51,411 nucleotides of DNA from Asparagopsis taxiformis. Its lineage: Eukaryota; Rhodophyta; Florideophyceae; Bonnemaisoniales; Bonnemaisoniaceae. Made by a program: the position numbers and the translations under genes. The notes under the pieces are model-generated. The model ran no database searches. It worked only from the letters and a program-made list of their open reading frames with translations, and was not told the origin of the DNA. Location of the stretch: the NCBI GenBank assembly GCA_030407315.1, contig JALQPE010002530.1, positions 1 through 51,411 on the forward strand. The letters run 5' to 3'. This document shows, piece after piece, positions 43,368 through 51,411 of the stretch. The stretch's first letter is position 1, and each line of letters opens with the position of its first letter.

Positions 43368-46300
43368 TCAGTTAGCTGGCCAATATTTTCTACCATAGTC
43401 AGCAAATATCTCCTCATCAGCTTCAACGTCTCTGGTCAGAACGACCTTGACAGCATGGGGATTCTTGATATTCGAAGCAAAGTCCGGTTTGTCTATGGCA
43501 TCGCCTTGTCGAAACTCGGCTGACTGTGTTCGACTCACCTCGGTCGCTTTCTCCGTTCCGTCAATGACCCGACAATCATTGAGGTAGCTGGTACAATTAT
43601 AGACCGCTGGAACGAGCCAGACCTTCCGAACAGGTGCACCCCTCCCTATGTACGTGGTTTCCAATTCCATGTTGTAGTCCTGGAACCTCTGTCCTGTGCA
43701 CCCAAATCCTTCCGGGCCGTACATCACTGATCTCTGCGGTTCCGAGTCTCGAATCTTCGCATAGAAAATCGTCCCGTTGTACCAGCCAATGACCGTCCCC
43801 TTCTTCAGTTTCTTCGCCGCGAATACGCCAAACCCACCACCTCTTACCTCCGATTGCGAAACATAGACACCGTAGAATGCGGCATCAGCAGCCAGAATCG
43901 CGTCCGGGTCTATGCTCCAAAACGAGTGCATGTCCTCGGCCGGCCACTGGTCCATAGGCACCCCGCTCAATCTGTGAAGCATAGAACCGTCCTTCTTCAT
44001 TGACGCAACGAACACAAGCAGATGGTTCGGCAATGCTGTCACAGCAGGTAAACCTTCTGGTGCATCTGAGATGTGCTTCTGACGAAGCCTTGGAGCTTTT
44101 CCTGTGACCGGTACCGACTCGTCCCCAAGAATACTCTCCACCTCACGCTGCAAGATCCCCCCATATCGCCCGGCTTTCACCTCACTGACGAAAGCATGCA
44201 GTATCCACTCCTGCGATGCATCGTGGCACCTTTTTTCCTTCTCACACCCAATGAACCGACGATACGTACCATCCCTCAACGTCATACACGCTATGGCTGT
44301 GCTGTATGTTCCCGAGAAGAAATCCATCACGATATCGTTCTGCTTCGAAAATCGTTCCAGAAGCTCACGAAGAGTGGTCAACGCCTTCTGCTCATGGCGC
44401 AGTCGGTTGTTCTGCCCATCGTATTGAGCTTCACCAGCCGACAACCTCGGAACGTTGTCAATCGCGTTGGTGAACCCAGGGTGCCTCGATATGTCCGGAT
44501 TGTGCAACCTGTAATCCACCATATCGTATGCAGCCATACCCTTCCCCCGCTTATACGCATGGATAACGAAATCGTGCATATTATGCAGTGTGCACGTTTT
44601 CGTCGATGGATTGGACGTAAAGCTGTGTGGTCGGCGAGATAGCACGACTGGAACACTGTCCACAATCATCTTGCCAGGCTCGGCATTTCTGATTGCATCC
44701 ATCCATGCCACGAGTTGGCGCACGCTGGAATAGATTAGAGCATGACCGCCAGGCCGAAGAACTCGAACTATTTCACACGCAACACTCGCCAACTCTTCCG
44801 GCTCCAGAATATCGTACTCCGAGTTTTCTCTGCCGCCTTCCCGCCTCGTGTTGAATGGAGGATCAGTGAGCACAAGCTGAACACTGTCCTCCAACACGCC
44901 ATCTTCCAGGAAACTAATTTTGTCCTCCACCTCTTTGGCTACATCAGTGGCGTCACAATTCACAGTGTGAATGTAACGCCCCATCACAGCTTCCAGCTTG
45001 GTGACATATTCCGGCTTGGATTCCTTTCCGACGTCAACGAGCGGTGCTTCTGTAGGCGATACAGTGTCAACCTCCATAGCGTCATCCTCGGCCGCACCTT
45101 CTCTTGTTGCTGTTTCGCTAGCAACCGCCGCATTATCGTCCTCTCCACCACCGCGCTCCAGCCTAGCCTTCTTCCTCTGTGGCTCCAGACTATCCTCTTC
45201 TATATCCTCGCTGCCATTGTTTGGCACTGCTGCGGATATTTCCATCTGCGCAGGTGCACCTTCAAGGATGCCAGGCTCGGGCGTATCCTCAAGACTGTGC
45301 AACTCATCCATGGTCAGAGGAAGCTTTCGTTGCTCTCGGGTTCGCAATAACCAAGCCTTCAGCCTCCTCTGACCATCCAGGGCATGAGACGTGTTCAACT
45401 TGGCTCGCATGAACGAGTTCAATCCGAACTTGTCAGGAGTGTCGAAAAGCAAGGCTCGAAGTCTCTGCATCAGCTGACCACGCTCGGCGAACACATTCAC
45501 CTCAGTGACACATTGGCGTATCGACAGCAGGAAGGCGCTTGTCAATGATCGCAGCCTTGCATCCACAGCCACTGGAAGGTCGGCACAGAACCCGTTTTCA
45601 CTGTCTACAGTTTTCGGGACAATGGTCAGGTTTTTCCGATGCTCCTCGACCGCGCAGCCATCAGACCGATTCGGGAGTGACCTGAAGCAAAGGCTCGCAG
45701 GATCGAATACCATGAACGGCCAGCACATCGATTCAACATCCTCATACCCCAACACTCTTGCCCCGGTATCCCACGCAGCTAACACACGGTCGACAACAAA
45801 TCCAAGCTGGTTGGCTTGCGCACTGGATGTTGCAATTCCAACCATTCCACCACCACCAATGGCCCCGGATGTGGCTCTGGCCCGCCTAGATGGCGCACTG
45901 CCCATCTCCTTACTGCGAATAGCCAAGATACACTGGCACATCATAACCATCAGCCTCCTGAACCGCTTCTGGCTAGCCTGCAAAGAATCTTGCATGTCGG
46001 ATGTAGCGCCGTCTAGAAAGTACCTGCTCGAAAGCAGTTCGCGGTTCAGTGGAGAGGACAATTCTCCGCGGGGTGTCTTGCCAAACATTTCGACGGCACG
46101 AGAACTAGTCACCCCCACCTGTTTCGGAAACTCAACCATCCTCGGAGAATCACCCATCTCTGCATTGAGTCCCCATGCATGACAAAACATTTGCCACAGA
46201 CGCAAATCAATCGCACTCGAATCTTCTGCTCGGTGATACGGCCGAAGCACAGCCAGGATAGACATGCATGAGCTGTACTGCGGTTTACCACTCAGGCTTG

Positions 46301-46835
46301 AAGCAATTTGGCCGCTTGGATCGCAGGACTTGATCCAGCCCAACACATCGGCCATCCTCACAGACGAAATATGAGCGTACTTGTCCTTTCCTTTTTGGAC
46401 CCAGTACTCGTCTCTGAGATCAACGGCGATCATCAGATACTCAACAAACATCATGCGCCTTTGCAGGCCTGCAATGTCGTTGGATGTCGTCGCTCTCACA
46501 CGGTCCAGCACAACAGCAGTACTGCTGTTGGTGTCCGCCACGATAGACTCTTCTCGCATAGGAATCGTAACGCCAGGAGGAAAGACGCCCTTCTCCATTC
46601 CACGTACAATTGCCATGCAGCGGTGCGCTCCATCCAATATCTCCAGAACGCCTTCTCGAAACCTGCCAGTCACGGGATGAGCTGTGTCATAACCGCTGTT
46701 GCGAATGCTCTCCATGAGCGCTTCCACATGACTTGCATCAACATCGCGAATCGATACGAATTTGCTGACTTGATTGGGGTCGATGAACACCCATCCGTCG
46801 TGCTTTTCACCGTGATTGTGGAACGTTCCTTCCAT
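43368..46835 (-). CDS. ParB-like / DNA methyltransferase / SET-domain fusion protein
   Basis: The uninterrupted 1155-residue frame starts at the ATG at 46835-46833 (MEGTFHNHG). Residues ~25-75 are ParB-like, ending EILDGAHRCMAIV (Asp 68). A helical region follows to ~480. The acidic/basic linker ~530-630 contains a PQRKKARLE nuclear-localisation-type patch. Residues ~640-870 are an amino-methyltransferase of the beta type: LTDPPFN (658-661), then VRVLRPGGHALIY, and C-terminally the SAM motif DFFSGTYSTA (~840) with FIGCEKE. This predicts N6-adenine or N4-cytosine DNA methylation. Residues ~990-1155 form a SET lysine methyltransferase-like domain: GGGFGVFAAKKLKKGTVIGWYNG, SYLNDCR in place of the NHSC box, and final DEEIFADYG. 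No Pre-SET or Post-SET cysteines are seen. It is divergent from the gene at 47349. Confidence 0.8.
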   Translation of the reverse strand: MEGTFHNHGEKHDGWVFIDPNQVSKFVSIRDVDASHVEALMESIRNSGYDTAHPVTGRFREGVLEILDGAHRCMAIVRGMEKGVFPPGVTIPMREESIVADTNSSTAVVLDRVRATTSNDIAGLQRRMMFVEYLMIAVDLRDEYWVQKGKDKYAHISSVRMADVLGWIKSCDPSGQIASSLSGKPQYSSCMSILAVLRPYHRAEDSSAIDLRLWQMFCHAWGLNAEMGDSPRMVEFPKQVGVTSSRAVEMFGKTPRGELSSPLNRELLSSRYFLDGATSDMQDSLQASQKRFRRLMVMMCQCILAIRSKEMGSAPSRRARATSGAIGGGGMVGIATSSAQANQLGFVVDRVLAAWDTGARVLGYEDVESMCWPFMVFDPASLCFRSLPNRSDGCAVEEHRKNLTIVPKTVDSENGFCADLPVAVDARLRSLTSAFLLSIRQCVTEVNVFAERGQLMQRLRALLFDTPDKFGLNSFMRAKLNTSHALDGQRRLKAWLLRTREQRKLPLTMDELHSLEDTPEPGILEGAPAQMEISAAVPNNGSEDIEEDSLEPQRKKARLERGGGEDDNAAVASETATREGAAEDDAMEVDTVSPTEAPLVDVGKESKPEYVTKLEAVMGRYIHTVNCDATDVAKEVEDKISFLEDGVLEDSVQLVLTDPPFNTRREGGRENSEYDILEPEELASVACEIVRVLRPGGHALIYSSVRQLVAWMDAIRNAEPGKMIVDSVPVVLSRRPHSFTSNPSTKTCTLHNMHDFVIHAYKRGKGMAAYDMVDYRLHNPDISRHPGFTNAIDNVPRLSAGEAQYDGQNNRLRHEQKALTTLRELLERFSKQNDIVMDFFSGTYSTAIACMTLRDGTYRRFIGCEKEKRCHDASQEWILHAFVSEVKAGRYGGILQREVESILGDESVPVTGKAPRLRQKHISDAPEGLPAVTALPNHLLVFVASMKKDGSMLHRLSGVPMDQWPAEDMHSFWSIDPDAILAADAAFYGVYVSQSEVRGGGFGVFAAKKLKKGTVIGWYNGTIFYAKIRDSEPQRSVMYGPEGFGCTGQRFQDYNMELETTYIGRGAPVRKVWLVPAVYNCTSYLNDCRVIDGTEKATEVSRTQSAEFRQGDAIDKPDFASNIKNPHAVKVVLTRDVEADEEIFADYGRKYWPAN

Positions 46836-47348
46836 GGCGAACAAAGGTAGAGTTTTTAAGAAAGGGATAGTTGGTTGCTGCTTGACCAGGGTGGCGCAAA
46901 GCAGAAGTTGGTTGTTTAAAACAAAGTGTCAGCGAGTGGTAGCACTTCGGTGGCTGTTTCCTTTCCACCCCTGTCCGAACCTTTACAAGATAACTACATC
47001 GACTGTTAGCTCAATAATCAATGTAATACTAAAGTAATACTCAAAATATTTTTCCATGCAATTTATTGGGCCCCGTAACATCTCTAAGCGTATCTTTGTA
47101 GTCCAATCGTATGCATCCGACATTCACTTCTAGAACGATTATTCACATCAAATTTTATGCTGCAATCAGTTCATGGCAGACATCATCCACACTGACGTGT
47201 CAATTTTGTCAATTGTCCATTCTATTTCTACACCACCTAAACATCTCTTCTGGACCTTTCCAATCCTCCTAGTATATACTACTCTTTAGCAGAAGGTAAC
47301 GGTTAGGCTTTCACTAATACAACAATTCTATCCCATAGCTATCCCAAC
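46836..47348. promoter_or_regulatory. Divergent intergenic region, likely shared promoter
   Basis: This 513-bp noncoding region lies between the divergent starts at 46835 (minus) and 47349 (plus). TAGTATATACT near 47270 is a TATA-like candidate for the plus-strand gene. No 37-bp palindrome occurs here. Confidence 0.4.
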
Positions 47349-48709
47349 ATGCTTCCTCTCGCTCCAAACGACGTTATAGAAGTTCAATGGGAACTTCGGC
47401 CGTTTGGGAGGAAACGAAAAATTGTGTGGTGGTCTGCAATCGTCAAGGAAATTACTCAGGTCAAGACCGAAACAGACCCATTCCTCCATGCATTGCTCGA
47501 ATACAAAGCTGAATATGGTTTCGACTCTACCCTTCTCAAGTCAAGATTTCAGATCGTAACGAGCTCGTCGACAAGGATTCCGGAAGGGTTCTCCCGTGGC
47601 GAAGTGGTGAGCTTCGCAGTATGGACTCACCTGCATCCCCAGCAGAGAGAGACCCGGACTACGGCATTGACCACACTCGCCACCGCCACCGCGGCATCCT
47701 TCAAGATTGCACTGCGGATCAAATGAAGAAGACCATAGCAGAAATGCTGGCAAGATTGGAAAAGCTGGAGTCAGCTGCCAAACATCCTCTTCCCCCTCCA
47801 TTCGATTCCAACAGCTCCATGACCTCCTCTGCTCTGACTGTATGTAGCATTCTGTTTCAGAAGCTTGGTGTGTACACGGACAAGCCCCTCTCCCTCCGGA
47901 TGACAAAATCCGAGCACTCCAGGGGAATGCGACAAACATCGCAAGAAGAAATCAGAGTACAGGCTGACTGCTCCCTTGCTCAATTCCGCACTATTGCCAT
48001 TCAATGCAAGGCGAAAGAGAATCGTGATGTTCTCTTCCTGCCGTCCTTTGAGGACATCACCTTTCCCTCTGGAAATGAGTCGGATCTTTCCATCATTTTC
48101 CCCACCTTTCAGGCACTATGTGACTCCATAGGTACCTCGCAACACGGGTTCCAGAAAATATTGGTGAAGAGCAGGGCGGAACGCGATGGAGGCAGCTCAT
48201 CGATTGTCCGAATTTTAGGAAATCTAGTCGACGTTGACTGCTCTCATGATGCTCCTTCTTCCGCATTTCTCGTCGGCTCATCTGCTTACGTCCTGTCCAG
48301 CCCAGACCAACGTATGACAGTTCTTTGCAGAGACTCCTACGAGTTTGACCATGTCAACAATACATTTTTACATCCCCTATGTCTTAGCCAACTATCACAG
48401 TCTAGCATCGTGGACTCTTTCCACCTACGTGATAAGGCTACTGTTACTTATGGAGCAACGTTTTCGTTACTGTGGAGACGTATTCAGCGCCGAGCTTGTT
48501 ACAGCACTTTCCAGCCTCTATCAACCGCAGAGACGTTTGGTACACTACATCTACGCTTACCTTGCTGTATTTTCAGTGGTACTACTATATGCCAGGAGCT
48601 TGAAGACATTGGCTATGAGGCTATCTCTCGTCTTGGCTTCAATGCGGATTCAGACACTACCCACCCACCCTCTCCTCCACCTGCCACCTGCAGTCCGGAG
48701 CAAAAATGA
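47349..48709 (+). CDS. Unknown accessory protein, Tudor/SH3-like N-terminus, frame change
   Basis: The ATG at 47349 begins MLPLAPNDVIEVQWELRPFGRKRKIVWWSAIVKEI, with LLEYKAEYGFD following. This strand pattern resembles a small Tudor/SH3-like barrel, as in chromatin readers. That frame closes at 47726. A second frame, from ATG 47621 to 48709 (362 residues), begins MDSPASPAERD, has a short coiled coil (MKKTIAEMLARLEKLESAA), and then an unrecognised globular part. The two overlap by ~100 bp. They may be one gene with a -1 frame change near 47620 or two genes. By position it could be the element's TnpA-like accessory protein; no motif proves this. Confidence 0.45.
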
Positions 48710-48983
48710 TAAAGCACACCTATCCGTAGTTATCCTGTTCCTGGGTATTCCATTCTAGAGCTCCTGTGGCCATCAATTTCTAGTAAAGACGGATACCCTC
48801 GCCCCTTCCTACTTCGACTATTCCACTACCTGTCTCTGCGCTGTTCCTTCGACTTGACACTATCGTCTGACTGGTTTCCTGATGTCTCGCACCTATCTAC
48901 TTCCATCTATTACAAAATTCACTCAACAGAAATTTTATTTCTTCATTCTTCGTCTACTACACCGAAACTGGTTTCATCCGATA

Positions 48984-50528
48984 CTACTCCCCTTCATTCT
49001 CGATTTCATCATCGACGAATACCTTCACATATTCTGCATCTCCTCCGTCCTCTTCCATAGACCTGAAGCTCTCCTCCAGCACTGATTCCCCCCCATCGTC
49101 TACGTTCAGTTCTTCATATCTATCACGCGATATAGTCAAAACCTCCTCATTCATGAACCGACTACTCACCCGCTCCCCGGGAAGAAGCAGTTTCACTGCT
49201 TCATTGATTTCCCGGATTTGCGCTCCTTCCACCTCTGTTCCATTTGAAATTTCAAAATCGTTCGGAACCCGTATGCAAGTATGTAGATGAATTGCAAGGA
49301 GTATTCTGAACGTCGCAGGAACATGTTCTTATCAGAACATTGCGTGTAGGCGACTGCAAAGTTCAGTGCAACCTCTACTAAATTGATCCTCCTAGTCAAA
49401 AACCTCTTGTCCGGTTCTCCAATTATTTGAACTTCGTACTCGACTTTGAATAGCATTTCTTTTCGCACTGCAATGAAGTCGCGAAGAATCTTCATATTCT
49501 TGTCATCCATTGCTGCACGCTCCGCTGCATTCATTTTCCTCTGCGCCGAGTACAGACTTGGAACTGACTCAATGTCCAGCCCACCGTCGTGCAAATGATG
49601 CTCCATTCGGACTGAACCTTGAAACCCACTGTATAGAACGAATCCAAGATCTCGGATGAACCGGTTTCGCACATGATCTCTGGACTTGTTCATAAAACCC
49701 GGTCACTGCTGTGAGTGCCGATTTCGTCACAGTGATGCCTACCTCCTTTCTGTGCAACGGCCCATTGTCTCCAACCTTTCTTCGCTTCTGCTTTCGAGCG
49801 GCCCCATCACTTCCCTCGGACGTCCCATGCATTCCATCCATGCGAGCAGAGTCCGTTCCGCGAATTGTCTCCTCAATGGTCCCGGTAGTCACATACCCCC
49901 GCGCCCCCACCGTTCGATACCTTCCGACGTTCCATTGGAGCTGGAACGGTCTCCTCCCTCTCTGAAAGAATTGTTTTGACACGTATTCTTGATTAAAGAG
50001 GTCACAACTTGGCAGCGCAATTCAATGTGGTTCCGGCCGGCAAGCGTCCTATTGAACACATCCTTTCGCTCATTGCTCTGCCTGGCGAACATCAGCGTAT
50101 TGATTAGCTGGCATCCGTTGAAATGCCTATCCCTCTTATCCACCATTGCCTTCGTGTACGTTGGAACAACAGCACACAGCACAGCACACACCATTTCGAA
50201 CGTGAACGATTTCTCCGCATCCTGCGCAATGCGGAGACGTTCCCTGTCCTTCTCGGAGGCGATCTTCTTCGGATGTCCTTGTCCCTGGCTCAGAAGCCCA
50301 TCGACGATGCTCTTGACCTCCTGCATATCGGTGTTTAGCATGGAGACAGTCTTGGCGACATTTCCGAGAGTCTCGCGTAATTGAATGGTGCTCTTCTCGA
50401 CGGCATCCATTTTATCACTCAGGGCTTTCAACTCTGCAGTGATGTTCGAAAAGCCCTCACGCGTTATTTCGGAAAATGCGGCGATGCTTACGGAGGTTTC
50501 GGGATTCATCTTGACCTTGCAATTGGAG
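48984..50528 (-). pseudogene. Unknown coiled-coil accessory gene, several frame changes
   Basis: The ATG at about 50509 (MNPETSVSIAAFSEI) begins a coiled coil (ITAELKALSDKMDAVEKSTIQLRETLGNVAKTVSMLNTDMQEV). Then come AEKSFTFEMVCAVLCAVVPTYTKAMVDKRDRHFNGCQLIN and a Ser-rich tail to ~49890. Protein-like sequence continues in other minus frames: ~49930-49690 (RKQKRRKVGD, a nuclear-localisation-type patch), 49693-49193, and 49232-48984 (acidic C-terminus). Three frame changes are needed to join them. They could be small introns, indels or sequence errors. The family is not recognised. A coiled coil plus basic patch would suit a DNA-binding multimer such as TnpA, but this is only a suggestion. Confidence 0.4.
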
Positions 50529-50599
50529 TTTGCTAAAAGGAGAATTGCTTTGAAGGATGTCACGCTTAGTACAGCAGTGTTGTAGCAAATATCATTTCA

Positions 50600-51040
50600 G
50601 TGGATGCATCCATCCTGGTCTACTCTACATAATAATAATGCTTCCAGTGCTCCGTAACGGTTATTTTTCATAATTTAGTGGTGGATGGTGCGTATTCTTT
50701 CCTTTGCCACCACCCACGTCCTGTGCATACCACACCTCGCTACCAGACTGACGTCTCCTACTAGACACTTTCAATGCAAAGATAGATAGGTATAATTTGA
50801 AATGCTAAACTCAACATATTATAGCTACTCTGTACATTCTCTCCTTACGGTGAGACAAACCAGATATGTTCTGTTCTCCCAATCTTCCTTTCTACAACGT
50901 CCTATTCAGCATCTAGCTTCCCCGCACCCAACTATCTGTAAAGCACCATCACAATTAATATAGTCGTATACCACACACCATTCCAATATTTACCTTCACA
51001 CCAACACTATGCTCCATATTTCCTCTAAGTCCACTCACCA
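50600..51040. other. Noncoding right interior of B
   Basis: No gene is seen between the coiled-coil gene and the right subterminal array. It should contain the promoter of the minus-strand gene; no clear motif was found. Confidence 0.35.
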
Positions 51041-51394
51041 GACAGTGTTGTCAAACAATGCACGGTACTACCCGCAGACAATACAATTTGCTATCTACAC
51101 TACTGTCTACAGATTTCCCCAGACAGTGCAGTAATACAGTACAATGTATTGTCTCAGACAGTAAAATGTACTGTCTGCACATACTGTCTGGCGGCAACAC
51201 TTCCGGACAGTAAAATTTACTGTTCTGGACAGTAAATTTTACTGTTTTTGGTACTGTCCAGATTTCGTGCCAGTTTACTGCTGCAGCAGTATTCTGAAAT
51301 TTCCAGACAGTAAATTTTACTGTCTCCGCGCACTGTCTTGGCCAGACAGTAATTTTTACTGTCTCAGACAGTAAATTTACTGTCTTTTTCATTC
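51041..51394 (+). repeat. Right subterminal array of B
   Basis: Dense short palindromes of the type GACAGTAAATTTACTGTC and ACTGTCTGAGACAGT lie in both orientations. They share the ACAGT core with the left array but lack the 35-bp GGGCAGCACC units, an asymmetry common in CACTA elements. Confidence 0.8.
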
Positions 51395-51408
51395 TCAACA
51401 CCGTAGTG
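51395..51408 (+). repeat. Right terminal inverted repeat of B
   Basis: TCAACACCGTAGTG is the exact reverse complement of the 14-bp left terminus. Confidence 0.9.
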
Positions 51409-51410
51409 TA
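51409..51410. repeat. Candidate TA target-site duplication, right of B
   Basis: 'ta' follows the right terminus, matching 11207-11208. Confidence 0.45.
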
Positions 51411-51411
51411 G

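Larger units (their letters stand above)
11209..51408 (+). mobile_element. Giant CACTA element B with chromatin-modifier cargo (candidate)
   Basis: CACTACGGTGTTGA at 11209 and its reverse complement at 51395-51408 form 14-bp terminal inverted repeats. The outside bases are 'ta' on both sides (11207-11208, 51409-51410), consistent with a 2-bp target duplication; nested element D also shows a 2-bp duplication. The span is 40.2 kb. It holds subterminal arrays at both ends, a transposase, three ParB-domain genes, two accessory genes and seventeen 37-bp palindromes. Complications are a second 5' end at 13873 and nested element D. The two subterminal arrays differ in sequence, which is usual in CACTA elements. 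A 2-bp match alone has a 1/16 chance probability, so pairing of these two ends is probable but unproven. Confidence 0.65.

Noticed and set aside
43368..46835. Bacterial or phage contamination suggested by ParB and an amino-methyltransferase
   Set aside because: The same frame contains a SET domain and nuclear-localisation-type patches, and it is embedded in a CACTA element with eukaryotic features.
47600..47622. Tiny intron joining the two frames of the 47349 gene (GTGAGC...CAG)
   Set aside because: The interval would be about 13 nt, far below a plausible spliceosomal intron. A frame change or two overlapping genes is more likely.
11209..51408. 3-bp target duplication for element B, as in plant CACTA elements
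   Set aside because: The flanks are gta and tag, so only 2 bp (TA) match. Element D likewise supports 2 bp (CA), with reading-frame evidence.

Overview
The window is eukaryotic and almost entirely made of nested transposable elements. The signs are CACTA-type (EnSpm) DNA transposons with subterminal repeat arrays, Ty3/gypsy chromovirus remains with chromodomains, a SET domain, WD40 repeats, and mostly intronless open frames. A macroalga (perhaps a red alga) or another protist fits, but that is a guess. I see no rRNA or tRNA gene and no CRISPR array.

Layout. (1) 1-2615: the inverted 5' end of a CACTA element (copy A), running off the left edge. (2) 2616-11208: decayed retroelements between the two outward-facing CACTA ends: a frameshifted chromovirus pol (2616-5750) with LTR-like sequence, a broken gag-like gene (6792-10101), and a minus-strand chromodomain ORF cut at 11208. 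(3) 11209-51408: a candidate 40.2 kb giant CACTA element (B). It has 14-bp terminal inverted repeats CACTACGGTGTTGA and a possible 2-bp TA target duplication. A second 5' end (C, 13873) lies inside its transposase gene, giving a 5'-5'-transposase arrangement.

Cargo of B. The intact 1267-aa Tnp2-like transposase is followed by three genes with a ParB-like N-terminal domain (DG[S/A]HR motif). Two are ParB-2OG-Fe(II) oxygenase-like paralogues (21829-36166 split, 37742-41388). The third is a 1155-aa ParB - DNA methyltransferase (beta class, DPPF then FSGTYSTA) - SET fusion (43368-46835, minus). Two accessory genes of unknown function sit near the right end. Seventeen copies of a 37-bp palindrome occur in five clusters, only between the transposase and the ParB-family genes. 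I infer a transposon-borne chromatin-modifying module (writer plus oxidiser with a shared ParB-like domain, and candidate palindromic target sites). This is untested.

Nested element D (23277-34489) is a different CACTA family (TIR CACTAGGA) inserted in the first ParB-oxygenase gene with a CA duplication. Removing it plus one CA restores the reading frame. D has no recognisable transposase and carries decayed host-like gene pieces: WD40-TIR, O-fucosyltransferase-like, a secreted protein, and a methyltransferase with a possible 2H phosphoesterase tail.
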